From NCBI RefSeq assembly GCF_000346755.1, contig NZ_ANNV01000148.1, positions 85,906-149,905 on the forward strand: 64,000 nt of DNA. The letters run 5' to 3'. This DNA comes from Pseudomonas sp. CBZ-4 (GTDB taxonomy: Bacteria; Pseudomonadota; Gammaproteobacteria; Pseudomonadales; Pseudomonadaceae). The notes under the pieces are model-generated. The model was not told where the DNA came from. It was given only the letters and a program-made list of their open reading frames with translations, and did no database searches. A program made the position numbers and the translations under genes. Shown here piece by piece: positions 1 through 8,615 of the stretch (its first letter is position 1; each line of letters starts with the position of its first letter).

Positions 1-55
1 GTGAGTGATTGGAGGCTGCGCTGAAGCCCGCTGGCGGTCATCAGCGCCCAGGGTT

Positions 56-480
56 CTACGCGAAACGCTTCTGAAAAAAGAAGCGCTGATGACCCGGCGG
101 GTAGTCGGCAACGTGACCAAACTCACTGAAACCCAGTTTTCGATAAAACCCGGGCGCCTGAAAGCTGAACGTATCCAGCCAGATCCCGACACAACCTCTT
201 TGGCGCGCCAAGTCCTCAGCGGTACGCATCAACCGCGTGCCCGTGCCTTGGGTGCGCATCCGGTCCGGGATACTCAACAATTCAACGAACAGCCAACCGT
301 AGGAAATCTTCCCGTAGAGCCCCCAACAACTTCTTGGCTGTCGGGGTCACGCAGTAAAATCCCGACGGTTTCGAAAGGCATTTCTCCGGTAACACTGAGG
401 TTGTAAGCGCGCAGCGGCTTGAGGATTGCCTCGCGCTCCTGTTCAGATACGTTGAACGACACTTCCATTGCCAATTCCAT
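56..480 (-). pseudogene. GNAT-family N-acetyltransferase, frameshifted
   Basis: Two adjoining frames together make one GNAT protein. The N-terminal half (start 480, with AGGAGG five bases upstream) reads MELAMEVSFNV and runs to a GILLRDPDSQEVVGG strand. The C-terminal half carries RTQGTGTRLMRTAEDLARQRG, the acetyl-CoA-binding loop and helix, then APGFYRKLGFSEFG, the family's last strands. The frames meet at a run of five C on the plus strand (320-324). One extra base there would restore LYGKISYGWLFVELLSIPDRM-type sequence across the joint. The result is either a real null allele or a homopolymer sequencing error. The substrate cannot be told. Confidence 0.8.
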
Positions 481-530
481 TGCAACCTCCTGCATGAGAC
501 GAAAACGTCGCTCAGTATGGCGCCAACGAT

Positions 531-559
531 GAAAAAAGGGCCAACCGCCGGGTTGACCC
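531..559 (-). terminator. Orphan intrinsic terminator
   Basis: On the minus strand a nine-base-pair stem (GGGTCAACC / GGTTGGCCC, one G-U pair) with a CGGC loop is followed by six T. It lies upstream of the acetyltransferase start, and no minus-strand protein gene ends here, so the transcript it would terminate is not accounted for by any CDS. Confidence 0.6.
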
Positions 560-677
560 CAATACTGCTCGTCGCGCCTGGTCGGCGTAACGATGAAGAA
601 TCTCACACAGCACCTATACTCATTCGTGCGGTAGCGCATTTCTGTGCATCGCTTAGCTGACAAAGAGGTAGTCCACT

Positions 678-782
678 ATGTACGCCGGACAAATGGGTAT
701 GGCGACAACAAATGGTGAGATTCGCTGCCAGATGGTTGTACAGATCATCTGCCTGCTATCGGTGGCTCAGCTTTTTTGCTGA
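678..782 (+). CDS. Possible 34-residue small protein
   Basis: A short reading frame starts at ATG 678 with GAGGT about eight bases upstream and ends at TGA 780-782. The peptide begins MYAGQMGMATTNGEIRCQM and ends in a hydrophobic run (VVQIICLLSVAQLFC) that could be a short membrane-inserting helix. It lies in the otherwise empty 400 bases between the broken acetyltransferase and the HhH gene. I do not recognise it. It could be a small membrane peptide, a leader peptide or chance. The ribosome binding site and hydrophobic tail are the only support. Confidence 0.35.
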   Translation: MYAGQMGMATTNGEIRCQMVVQIICLLSVAQLFC

Positions 783-883
783 TTGATCAATACGCCCAGG
801 CTATATGGATTCACCGCTGGAGTCGTTTTGACTCCACTTTCGTTTGCCCAGGATTTCCCCAACACCCAAAAAGGATTTTGTGG

Positions 884-1135
884 ATGCCGTTTTCACCGGA
901 AGAAAGATTTCTGCTGCTTGCGCTCAAGGGCGTAGGGCCGACCGTGATTGCTCGACTTGAACAGATGGGCATCGAATCCCTGGCCGAGCTCGGAGAATCG
1001 AACGTCAGTGACATTCTGGCGCAAGCCTCAGCCGCAGTAGGTTCGACCTGTTGGAAAAACAGCCCACAAGCCCGGGCCGCCATTACCGCGGCGGTTGGCC
1101 TTGCGAGAAGCACTATTGCGCGAGATCCAGCCTGA
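884..1135 (+). CDS. Small helix-hairpin-helix protein
   Basis: This 83-residue protein starts at ATG 884, preceded by AAGGA at a good distance; an upstream in-frame extension is unlikely. Residues about 8-50 (LLLALKGVGPTVIARLEQMG followed by ESLAELGESNVSDI) match the helix-hairpin-helix pattern used for non-specific DNA binding. The C-terminal half is an alanine-rich helix. There is no catalytic domain, so it may be a small nucleic-acid-binding accessory protein. It stands alone between a 400-base spacer and a tRNA gene on the other strand. The fold assignment is fairly firm; the role is unknown. Confidence 0.7.
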   Translation: MPFSPEERFLLLALKGVGPTVIARLEQMGIESLAELGESNVSDILAQASAAVGSTCWKNSPQARAAITAAVGLARSTIARDPA

Positions 1136-1197
1136 CCAGTGGATTCGCACGCACAACGCCTGGTGCCAGGCTGCGGCCACGTGTAAATCCAGACAAC

Positions 1198-1224
1198 AAA
1201 AAAAGGCCCACCTTTCGGTGAGCC
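1198..1224 (-). terminator. Terminator downstream of tRNA-Val
   Basis: On the minus strand an eight-base-pair stem with a GAAA tetraloop (GGCTCACC / GGTGGGCC) is followed by seven T. It lies just downstream of the tRNA-Val gene. Confidence 0.8.
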
Positions 1225-1256
1225 TTTCTAGACCGCCCAGCAGAGCGGATTTTGTT

Positions 1257-1333
1257 TGGTAGGCGCGATTGGACTCGAACCAACGACCCCCACCATGTCA
1301 AGGTGGTGCTCTAACCAACTGAGCTACGTGCCT
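1257..1333 (-). tRNA. tRNA-Val (GAC)
   Basis: This is a 77-base cloverleaf with CCA encoded. The anticodon loop TTGACAT sits in a CCACC/GGTGG stem, giving GAC (valine), and the T-loop GGTTCGAGTCC is intact. The acceptor stem AGGCACG / CGCGCCT has an A-C mismatch at the fifth pair. Confidence 0.95.
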
Positions 1334-1517
1334 GCTGTGAGACGGCATTCTACGGAATTCCGGAGGGGTGTCAACATCTTTTTTGCAGCTAACCCTATGA
1401 ATATGCGAATTATTTATTTGAGCTGGGGATACCCGTGGTTTTCGGGTGGCTGGCAGGCAATTTTCAACTCAGGTAGGATCGGGGCACTCGTAAAAAATAT
1501 AAAACAGAGGTTCCAGG

Positions 1518-2801
1518 ATGGCGAACACCCCCTACCCCCAGTCGTATTACGCCGCGTCCGCGAATGCGGTTCCGCCCCGCCCGGTGCTGCAAGGTGATGT
1601 CGAAACCGATGTGTGCGTGATTGGCGCCGGCTACACCGGCCTCTCCAGCGCGCTGTTCCTGCTGGAGAACGGTTTTCGCGTGACGGTGCTGGAAGCCGCC
1701 AAGGTAGGGTTTGGCGCGTCAGGCCGTAACGGTGGGCAGATCGTCAACAGCTATAGCCGAGATATTGATGTCATCGAGCGCAGCGTCGGCCCCCAGCAGG
1801 CGCAATTGCTCGGGCAGATGGCGTTTGAGGGCGGCCGGATCGTCCGCGAGCGGGTTGCCAAATATCAGATCCAGTGCGACCTGAAGGACGGCGGTGTGTT
1901 CGCCGCACTCAACAGCAAGCACATGGGCCACCTGGAGTCGCAGAAGCGCCTGTGGGAGCGCTACGGCCATACACAGCTGGAACTGCTGGACGAGCGCCGC
2001 ATCCGCGAAGTCGTGGCGTGTGACAACTATGTGGGCGGCCTGCTGGACATGAGCGGCGGTCACATCCACCCACTCAACCTGGCCCTGGGTGAAGCGGCGG
2101 CAGTGGAGTCCCTGGGCGGCACGATCTACGAACAGTCGCCGGCGCTACGTATCGAGCGTGGCGCCAATCCGGTGGTGTACACCGCCGAGGGCAAGGTCAG
2201 GGCCAAGTTCATCATCGTCGCGGGCAACGCCTACCTGGGGAACCTGGTGCCGGAACTGGCGGCCAAGTCGATGCCATGCGGTACCCAGGTCATCACCACC
2301 GCACCGCTGGGCGACGAGCTGGCGAAGACATTGCTACCACAGGATTACTGCGTCGAAGACTGCAACTACCTGCTCGACTACTACCGCCTCACCAGCGACA
2401 AACGCCTGATCTTCGGCGGTGGCGTGGTGTACGGCGCGCGCGACCCGGCGAACATCGAAGCAATCATCCGCCCGAAGATGCTCAAGGCCTTCCCGCAGCT
2501 CAAGGACGTGAAGATCGACTACGCCTGGACCGGCAACTTCCTGCTGACCCTGTCGCGCCTGCCGCAGGTAGGCCGCCTGGGCGACAATATCTATTACTCA
2601 CAGGGCTGCAGCGGCCATGGCGTGACGTACACGCACCTGGCGGGCAACGTACTGGCGGAGGCATTGCGAGGACAGGCAGAGCGTTTTGACGCGTTTGCCG
2701 ACCTGCCGCACTACCCGTTCCCGGGCGGGCAATTGTTGCGTACACCGTTTGCGGCGCTGGGGGCTTGGTATTACGGGCTGCGAGACAAGCTAGGGTTCTG
2801 A
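1518..2801 (+). CDS. puuB: FAD-dependent oxidase, gamma-glutamylputrescine oxidase-like
   Basis: This 427-residue DAO-family flavoprotein has an N-terminal dinucleotide-binding motif GAGYTG at 36-41 within VCVIGAGYTGLSSALFLLE. It also carries the SGRNGGQ segment after beta-2 typical of the PuuB/OrdL group, and a C-terminal QGCSGHGVTYTH flavin-contact segment. PuuB enzymes oxidise gamma-glutamylputrescine to the aldehyde, releasing H2O2 and ammonia, in putrescine breakdown. The start has GAGG about eight bases upstream. It is a lone gene here, without puuA/C/D, so it may act on another amine. Pseudomonads carry several paralogues. Confidence 0.85.
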   Translation: MANTPYPQSYYAASANAVPPRPVLQGDVETDVCVIGAGYTGLSSALFLLENGFRVTVLEAAKVGFGASGRNGGQIVNSYSRDIDVIERSVGPQQAQLLGQMAFEGGRIVRERVAKYQIQCDLKDGGVFAALNSKHMGHLESQKRLWERYGHTQLELLDERRIREVVACDNYVGGLLDMSGGHIHPLNLALGEAAAVESLGGTIYEQSPALRIERGANPVVYTAEGKVRAKFIIVAGNAYLGNLVPELAAKSMPCGTQVITTAPLGDELAKTLLPQDYCVEDCNYLLDYYRLTSDKRLIFGGGVVYGARDPANIEAIIRPKMLKAFPQLKDVKIDYAWTGNFLLTLSRLPQVGRLGDNIYYSQGCSGHGVTYTHLAGNVLAEALRGQAERFDAFADLPHYPFPGGQLLRTPFAALGAWYYGLRDKLGF

Positions 2802-2813
2802 CCACAATCCAAC

Positions 2814-2903
2814 TGTGGGAGCGGGCTTGCCCGCGATGGCGCCGGATCAGTCAACAAACTCACCAACTGATATACCGCTATCGCGGGCAAGCCCGCTCCC
2901 ACA
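2814..2903. repeat. REPIN (paired REP palindromes)
   Basis: Two inverted copies of the Pseudomonas REP unit (TGTGGGAGCGGGCTTGCCCG and its reverse complement) flank a short spacer, downstream of the oxidase gene. Confidence 0.9.
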
Positions 2904-2943
2904 CTTTTGACCTGTTGGTGTCACTGGACCAAATCGCAGGCAC

Positions 2944-2970
2944 AAAAAACCCCGGTCTTTCGACCAGGGT
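2944..2970 (-). terminator. Terminator of the tRNA-Val/Asp/Asp cluster
   Basis: On the minus strand a nine-base-pair stem (ACCCTGGTC / GACCGGGGT, one G-U pair) with a GAAA loop runs into six T, downstream of the three leftward tRNA genes. Confidence 0.8.
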
Positions 2971-3043
2971 CTTTGCTATCGGATCAAAGTAGCCAGAGGC
3001 TTTCTTTGTGCTTCAAGGCGTTCAGTGGGCCCTGGAGCAGATA

Positions 3044-3120
3044 TGGCGCAGCGGACGGGACTCGAACCCGCGACCCCCGGCGTGACAGGCCGGTATTCTA
3101 ACCGACTGAACTACCGCTGC
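3044..3120 (-). tRNA. tRNA-Asp (GTC), copy 1
   Basis: This is a 77-base cloverleaf with encoded CCA. The CCGGC/GCCGG anticodon stem presents GTC. The acceptor stem begins GCAGCGG and is fully paired. Confidence 0.96.
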
Positions 3121-3225
3121 GTATCGCTTGACTGGCTGGGTATAAACCCCCAACCGTCTTTAAACATCTGATCAACCAGCCTTGGCTGTTCGATCTCAAG
3201 CCTGACAGATCAGACCTGGAAAATA

Positions 3226-3302
3226 TGGCGCAGCGGACGGGACTCGAACCCGCGACCCCCGGCGTGACAGGCCGGTATTCTAACCGACTGAACTACCGCT
3301 GC
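3226..3302 (-). tRNA. tRNA-Asp (GTC), copy 2
   Basis: Its sequence is identical to the neighbouring tRNA-Asp. The spacer between the two copies is about 105 bases. Confidence 0.96.
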
Positions 3303-3357
3303 GCGTCGGTGCAACCTTTAACGTTGCGTCTTGCCCTAAGGCAAAACTCTCAAGAAG

Positions 3358-3433
3358 TGGTGGGTGATGACGGGATCGAACCGCCGACCCTCTGCTTGTA
3401 AGGCAGATGCTCTCCCAGCTGAGCTAATCACCC
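3358..3433 (-). tRNA. tRNA-Val (TAC)
   Basis: This is a 76-base cloverleaf beginning GGGTGATTAGCTCAG, with anticodon loop CTTACAA (TAC) in a TCTGC/GCAGA stem and CCA encoded. It is the first gene of the leftward tRNA cluster. Confidence 0.96.
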
Positions 3434-3540
3434 TTTGCTTCGTTGAGGCCGCGAAATTTACGCAGGTAACGGACCTAAGTCAATAGCCTGCTTGAAGTTT
3501 TTCTGAAAAAGACAAAAATGCTTCAAGACAGCTACCCGCC

Positions 3541-4320
3541 CTACTCGCTGTAAATCATCTTCTTGCTCATGCCACCGTCCACGACAAACTCTTGCCCGGT
3601 GACAAACCCAGCCTGGCGCGACAACAACCACGCCACCATTGCCGCCACATCCTCCACCGTACCGACCCTGCCCGCAGGATGCTGGGCATGGTCGACATCC
3701 GTCAAAGGCTCGGCACGCCGCGCAGCCGGATCACGCGCATCGATCCAGCCAGGGCTTACAGCGTTGACCCGCACTTCCGGGCCAAGGCTCATGGCCAGCG
3801 CGTGGGTGAGCGCCAGCAAACCACCCTTGCTCGCCGCATAGGCTTCGGTGTCCGGCTCGGACTGACGAGCGCGGGTTGAAGCCAGGTTGACGATGGCACC
3901 GCCATGGGCACGCAGGTACGGCGCACAGTGCTTGGCCAACAACATCGGCCCACTGAGATTCACCGCGAGCACACGGTTCCAGTAGGCCAGGTCGAGGCTT
4001 TCCAGGGTGATATTGCGCGGATCAGCCACCGCCGCATTGCACACTAAGGCATCCAGGCGCCCAAATTGCCCAAGCACCTCGGCAACGCCCTGGGCGACCT
4101 GCTTCTCATCGGCCACATCCATGGTGATAAACCAGGCGTTTTCCCCCAGCACCTTGGACACCTTGGAACCCCGCTCGCGGTCCAGGTCGGTCAACACCAC
4201 CTGCCAGCCTTCACTGATCAGCCATGCGGCAATCCCGAGGCCGATACCACGGGCAGCACCCGTCACCAACGCGACGCGGCCGTTAGTGGCCGCCGCGCCC
4301 TCCTGGGACCATTCGATCAC
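3541..4320 (-). CDS. Short-chain dehydrogenase/reductase
   Basis: This 259-residue classical SDR has the cofactor motif TGAARGIG (20-27), NAA in the central strand (CNAAVAD, about 94-100), catalytic Ser148, and YxxxK at Tyr161/Lys165. An acidic residue after beta-2 (TDLDRER) suggests NAD preference. The substrate is unknown. Its start overlaps the metZ stop by four bases, so it is translationally coupled as the last gene of the metZ transcript. That linkage is conserved in Pseudomonas, but no role in methionine synthesis is established here. Confidence 0.85.
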   Translation of the reverse strand: MIEWSQEGAAATNGRVALVTGAARGIGLGIAAWLISEGWQVVLTDLDRERGSKVSKVLGENAWFITMDVADEKQVAQGVAEVLGQFGRLDALVCNAAVADPRNITLESLDLAYWNRVLAVNLSGPMLLAKHCAPYLRAHGGAIVNLASTRARQSEPDTEAYAASKGGLLALTHALAMSLGPEVRVNAVSPGWIDARDPAARRAEPLTDVDHAQHPAGRVGTVEDVAAMVAWLLSRQAGFVTGQEFVVDGGMSKKMIYSE

Positions 4321-5528
4321 AAGGCCGCCAGCCCGCGAGCCAGGTCAGCCTGCAAGTCGGCCACATCTTCCAGGCCCACCGCGATACGGATCAGGCTGTC
4401 ACGGATGCCCGCCGCCTCACGCTCTTGCGGCGCCAGGCGCCCGTGAGATGTGGTGCTCGGATGGGTGATGGTGGTCTTGCTGTCGCCCAGGTTGGCGGTG
4501 ATGGAAATCAGGCGCGTGGCATCGATAAAGCGCCAGGCGCCGTCTTTGCCGCCCTTCACTTCAAAGCTCACCACTGCACCGAAACCACGCTGCTGGCGCT
4601 GGGCCAACTCGTGTTGCGGGTGGCTCTTGAGGCCGGCGTAGTGCACCTTCTCGATACCATCCTGCTGCTCCAGCCACTCGGCCAGTGCCTGCGCGTTGGC
4701 GCAATGGGCTTTCATGCGCAGGCTGAGGGTTTCCAGGCCTTTGAGGAAGATCCAGGCGTTGAACGGGCTCAAGGTCGGGCCAGCGGTGCGCAGGAAGCCG
4801 ACGATTTCCTTCATCTGCTCGCCGCGACCAGCAACCACGCCGCCCATGCAACGACCCTGGCCGTCGATGAACTTGGTGGCCGAGTGCACAACGATGTCCG
4901 CGCCCAACTTCAGCGGCTGCTGCAATGCCGGCGTGCAGAAGCAGTTATCCACCACCAGCATCGCGCCCTTGGCGTGAGCCACTTCGGACAACGCGGCGAT
5001 ATCCACCAACTCGGCGAGCGGGTTGGACGGCGACTCGACGAACAACAGCTTGGTATTGGCCTTGATCGCTGCGTCCCAACCGGAAAGATCCGCCAGCGGC
5101 ACGTAGTCCACTTCGATACCGAAGCGTTTGAAATACTTCTCGAACAGACTGATGGTCGAGCCGAACACACTGCGCGACACCAACACGTGGTCGCCGGCGC
5201 TGCACAGGCTCATCACCACCGCCAGGATCGCCGCCATGCCGGTCGCCGTGGCTACCGCCTGCTCAGCGCCTTCCAGGGCCGCGATACGCTCTTCGAACGC
5301 ACGCACGGTCGGGTTGGTGTAGCGCGAATAGACGTTGCCCGGCACTTCGCCAGCAAAGCGCGCAGCCGCATCACCGGCAGTACGGAATACATAGCTGGAC
5401 GTGAAGAACATCGGATCACCGTGCTCACCTTCCGGCGTGCGGTGCTGACCGGCGCGCACAGCCAGGGTATCGAAAGCTACGCCATCGAGGTCGCTGTCCA
5501 ACCGACCGGCATCCCATTCCTGACTCAT
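4317..5528 (-). CDS. metZ: O-succinylhomoserine sulfhydrylase
   Basis: This 403-residue PLP enzyme of the Cys/Met-metabolism family makes homocysteine directly from O-succinylhomoserine and sulfide in methionine synthesis. The PLP lysine is Lys219 in HSATKFIDGQGR, with Asp194 (VVDNCF) stacking under the ring nitrogen and YSRYTNPT (about 67-74) contacting the cofactor phosphate of the neighbouring subunit. AAGGAG precedes the ATG. It follows purF after a terminator, and the purF-metZ order is the standard Pseudomonas arrangement. Confidence 0.95.
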   Translation of the reverse strand: MSQEWDAGRLDSDLDGVAFDTLAVRAGQHRTPEGEHGDPMFFTSSYVFRTAGDAAARFAGEVPGNVYSRYTNPTVRAFEERIAALEGAEQAVATATGMAAILAVVMSLCSAGDHVLVSRSVFGSTISLFEKYFKRFGIEVDYVPLADLSGWDAAIKANTKLLFVESPSNPLAELVDIAALSEVAHAKGAMLVVDNCFCTPALQQPLKLGADIVVHSATKFIDGQGRCMGGVVAGRGEQMKEIVGFLRTAGPTLSPFNAWIFLKGLETLSLRMKAHCANAQALAEWLEQQDGIEKVHYAGLKSHPQHELAQRQQRGFGAVVSFEVKGGKDGAWRFIDATRLISITANLGDSKTTITHPSTTSHGRLAPQEREAAGIRDSLIRIAVGLEDVADLQADLARGLAAL

Positions 5529-5563
5529 GCTGCCACTCCTTACTCGATTCTTTATTTAAGATA

Positions 5564-5587
5564 CAAAACCGGCCCCTCAGGGCCGGT
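5564..5587 (-). terminator. Terminator after purF
   Basis: On the minus strand an eight-base-pair hairpin ACCGGCCC / GGGCCGGT is followed by TTTTG, just after the purF stop and before metZ. Confidence 0.75.
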
Positions 5588-5593
5588 GTCTAC

Positions 5594-7099
5594 TCAGTTG
5601 TTGTACAGATCGATGATCGCGCTGACCGCCTGGGTCTTGATCTTCGACGAGTCGTTGCGCGCCTGCTCGATCTTGTTCAGGTAGGCCTCATCGACATCAC
5701 CGGTCACGTACTTGCCGTCGAACACGGCGCAGTCGAACTGCTCGATCTTGATCTTGCCACCACCCACGGCTTCGATCAGGTCCGGCAGGTCCTGATAGAT
5801 CAGCCAATCGGCGCCGATCAGGTCGGCAACGTCCTGGGTCGTGCGGTTGTGGGCGATCAGCTCGTGGGCGCTCGGCATGTCGATGCCGTACACGTTCGGG
5901 TAACGCACAGCTGGGGCTGCGGAGCAGAAGTACACGTTCTTCGCACCGGCTTCGCGGGCCATCTGGATGATCTGCTTGCAGGTGGTGCCACGCACGATGG
6001 AGTCATCCACCAGCATCACGTTCTTGCCACGGAACTCCAGCTCGATGGCGTTGAGCTTCTGGCGCACCGACTTCTTGCGTGCTGCCTGACCCGGCATGAT
6101 GAAGGTACGGCCGATGTAGCGGTTCTTCACGAAGCCTTCGCGGAACTTCACGCCCAGGTGGTTGGCCAGCTCCAGTGCAGCGGTACGACTGGTGTCCGGG
6201 ATCGGAATCACTACGTCGATGTCGTGCTCAGGACGCTCGCGCAGGATCTTCTCGGCCAGCTTCTCGCCCATGCGCAGGCGCGCCTTGTACACCGAAACGC
6301 CATCGATGATCGAATCCGGGCGCGCCAGGTAGACGTGCTCGAAAATGCATGGGGTCAGTTTCGGTGCCACGGCGCACTGGCGGGTGTGCAGCTTGCCATC
6401 TTCGGTGATGTACACCGCTTCGCCCGGCGCGAGGTCGCGGATCAGGGTGAAGCCCAGCACGTCCAGGGACACGCTTTCGGACGCGATCATGTACTCGACG
6501 CCTTCGTCGGTGTGACGCTGGCCGAACACGATCGGACGGATGCCATGGGGGTCACGGAAGCCAACGATGCCGTAACCGGTCACCATCGCTACGACCGCGT
6601 AGCCACCGACACAACGGTTGTGCACGTCAGTGACGGCAGCGAACACGTCTTCTTCGGTCGGCTGCAGCTTGCCGCGCTGGGCCAGCTCGTGAGCGAACAC
6701 GTTCAGCAGCACTTCCGAATCGGAGCTGGTGTTGACGTGGCGCAGGTCAGATTCGTAAATCTCCTTGGCCAGCTGTTCAACGTTGGTCAGGTTGCCGTTA
6801 TGCGCCAGGGTGATGCCGTAAGGCGAGTTGACGTAAAACGGTTGAGCTTCGGCCGAAGTCGAGCTACCGGCAGTCGGGTAACGCACATGGCCAATGCCCA
6901 TGTGCCCGACGAGGCGCTGCATGTGACGCTGATGAAACACGTCACGTACCAGGCCATTGTCCTTGCGCAGGAATAACCGGCCGTCGTGGCTGGTCACAAT
7001 ACCGGCAGCGTCCTGGCCGCGGTGCTGGAGGACGGTTAGCGCGTCATACAGCGCCTGATTGACGTTCGACTTACCGACGATACCGACGATGCCACACAT
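5594..7099 (-). CDS. purF: Amidophosphoribosyltransferase
   Basis: This 501-residue enzyme catalyses the first committed step of purine synthesis (PRPP + glutamine to phosphoribosylamine). I chose ATG 7099 because the next codon is the N-terminal nucleophile Cys of class II glutaminases (MCGIVGIVG); an earlier in-frame start would bury it. The glutaminase domain covers about 1-235. The phosphoribosyltransferase domain follows, with the PRPP motif VMLVDDSIVRGTT. It is downstream of cvpA, as in E. coli cvpA-purF. Confidence 0.97.
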   Translation of the reverse strand: MCGIVGIVGKSNVNQALYDALTVLQHRGQDAAGIVTSHDGRLFLRKDNGLVRDVFHQRHMQRLVGHMGIGHVRYPTAGSSTSAEAQPFYVNSPYGITLAHNGNLTNVEQLAKEIYESDLRHVNTSSDSEVLLNVFAHELAQRGKLQPTEEDVFAAVTDVHNRCVGGYAVVAMVTGYGIVGFRDPHGIRPIVFGQRHTDEGVEYMIASESVSLDVLGFTLIRDLAPGEAVYITEDGKLHTRQCAVAPKLTPCIFEHVYLARPDSIIDGVSVYKARLRMGEKLAEKILRERPEHDIDVVIPIPDTSRTAALELANHLGVKFREGFVKNRYIGRTFIMPGQAARKKSVRQKLNAIELEFRGKNVMLVDDSIVRGTTCKQIIQMAREAGAKNVYFCSAAPAVRYPNVYGIDMPSAHELIAHNRTTQDVADLIGADWLIYQDLPDLIEAVGGGKIKIEQFDCAVFDGKYVTGDVDEAYLNKIEQARNDSSKIKTQAVSAIIDLYNN

Positions 7100-7140
7100 G
7101 CGACGCAACCCCTACTTAATGAATCTTGACTGAACACAGC

Positions 7141-7698
7141 TTACTGCGGCGTTTTGGCCGGCAAGAGGTGTTCCTTGAACGGAAGATCAGCGGGTACGCT
7201 GATTCCGCTGGCCAGCCACTGACTGCTCCACCCCAGAATGAGGTTCTTGGACCAATCGGCAACCAATAGAAATTTTGGCACGAGTACCGACTCCTGCCAC
7301 CACGAATCCTGCTGTACTGGCCCCAGGCTCAACAGCCCGACCGCCACAACCACCAGCAACGCGCCACGCGCGGCACCAAAGGCCATGCCGAGAAATCGAT
7401 CGGTACCGGAGAGGCCGGTGACACGTATCAACTCGCCAATAAGATAATTGACCATTGCCCCCACCAGCAGCGTGGCGATGAACATGATGGCGCAGCCCGC
7501 GATGACGCGAGCCGAAGGTGTCTCGATGTATCCGGCCAGGTAGACCGACAGTGAACCACCGAACATCCAGGCTACGACTCCTGCGATGATCCAGGTCAGC
7601 AACGACAGAGCTTCTTTTACGAAGCCGCGGCTTAGACTGATCAAAGCGGAGATGGCGACGATTGCAACGATCGCCCAATCAACCCAGGTAAATGGCAC
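7141..7698 (-). CDS. cvpA: CvpA family membrane protein
   Basis: This 185-residue inner-membrane protein has four predicted hydrophobic segments, about 7-25 (WAIVAIVAISALISL), 28-48, 65-85 and 102-122. The CvpA family is required for colicin V production in E. coli and for envelope robustness in several bacteria; the molecular activity is unsettled. It is directly upstream of purF in the same direction, which is the conserved arrangement. Confidence 0.93.
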   Translation of the reverse strand: MPFTWVDWAIVAIVAISALISLSRGFVKEALSLLTWIIAGVVAWMFGGSLSVYLAGYIETPSARVIAGCAIMFIATLLVGAMVNYLIGELIRVTGLSGTDRFLGMAFGAARGALLVVVAVGLLSLGPVQQDSWWQESVLVPKFLLVADWSKNLILGWSSQWLASGISVPADLPFKEHLLPAKTPQ

Positions 7699-7832
7699 AG
7701 TGCAGCCTACAGACAGATAAGGCGGCGCATTTTAGCAGAGCGCTGGGCTATCGGTAAGCGGTGATTGTGCGTGCTTTGCAAATCAGTAGTTTGTGATGGA
7801 TTGATGCCATTTCAACCCCACCCCAAAAACAA

Positions 7833-7921
7833 TGTGGGAGCTGGCTTGCCTGCGATGAGGCCGGCACATTCAACATCACTGTTGACTGCCCACCGCTATC
7901 GCAGGCAAGCCAGCTCCCACA
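7833..7921. repeat. REPIN
   Basis: Inverted copies of TGTGGGAGCTGGCTTGCCTG lie around a 50-base spacer, between cvpA and dedD. Confidence 0.9.
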
Positions 7922-7955
7922 CTTGGCCTGCATTTCACTCGGAAACTGGCGGTAA

Positions 7956-8615
7956 TCAGCCGCGTTCAGGCTGGAAACGCACCACAAAACCATTGAGGTT
8001 CTGCTGGCGCCCCAGCAAATCGCGCAGGCGATCCGCCTCGGCACGCTCGATCAGCGGCCCGATAAACACCCGGTTCTTGCCGTCGGCACTGCGGATGTAG
8101 GCGTTATAGCCCTGAGCACGCAGCTTTTTCTGCAAGGCGTCGGCGCTCTCGCGATTGGCCAGGCTGGCCAGCTGGATCGACCAACTGATCGGCAGGCCAT
8201 TCGGATCGATACGGCTCTGTCCCACATCCGGCTTGCCCGGCGCGGCCGGTTGCGGCGCTACAGGCTTGGGCGCAGGAGCCGGCGCAGCAGGTTTGGCCGC
8301 CACAACGGGCGCCGGCGCTGGCTTGACCACCGGCACACTTGGCTGCACAGGCATCGACGGTGCGGTTTGCGCGGCGATTTCAGCATCGCTCGGCACCGGC
8401 TCTTCCTCAGGCAAGGCCTGCGGCTCTGGCACCACCACCGGCTCTACCTGCACCTGAGGCACCACAGGCATCTGCGGCGCAGCGGGCGCTTCAACCACGA
8501 CCTGGCGTTGCTCATCCTGGCGGGAAAACAGCATCGGCAGGAAAATCACCGCCAACGCCACCAGAACCAGAGCTCCGACCATTCGCTGCTTGTATGCGCT
8601 ATCCAGTAATGCCAT
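7956..8615 (-). CDS. dedD: SPOR-domain cell-division protein, DedD-like
   Basis: This 219-residue single-pass inner-membrane protein has a short cytoplasmic start (MALLDSAYKQR), a membrane helix at about 12-29 (VGALVLVALAVIFLPMLF), a Pro/Ala/Val-rich periplasmic linker and a C-terminal SPOR domain (from about 142: SWSIQLASLANRESADALQK). SPOR domains bind denuded peptidoglycan at the division septum. The start (ATG 8615) overlaps the folC end by 17 bases, indicating coupled translation. The folC-dedD-cvpA-purF order matches E. coli. Confidence 0.92.
   Translation of the reverse strand: MALLDSAYKQRMVGALVLVALAVIFLPMLFSRQDEQRQVVVEAPAAPQMPVVPQVQVEPVVVPEPQALPEEEPVPSDAEIAAQTAPSMPVQPSVPVVKPAPAPVVAAKPAAPAPAPKPVAPQPAAPGKPDVGQSRIDPNGLPISWSIQLASLANRESADALQKKLRAQGYNAYIRSADGKNRVFIGPLIERAEADRLRDLLGRQQNLNGFVVRFQPERG

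Noticed and set aside
2814..2903. REP palindromes as CRISPR repeats
   Set aside because: Copies are scattered singly or in inverted pairs, not in regularly spaced direct arrays, and no cas gene is present.
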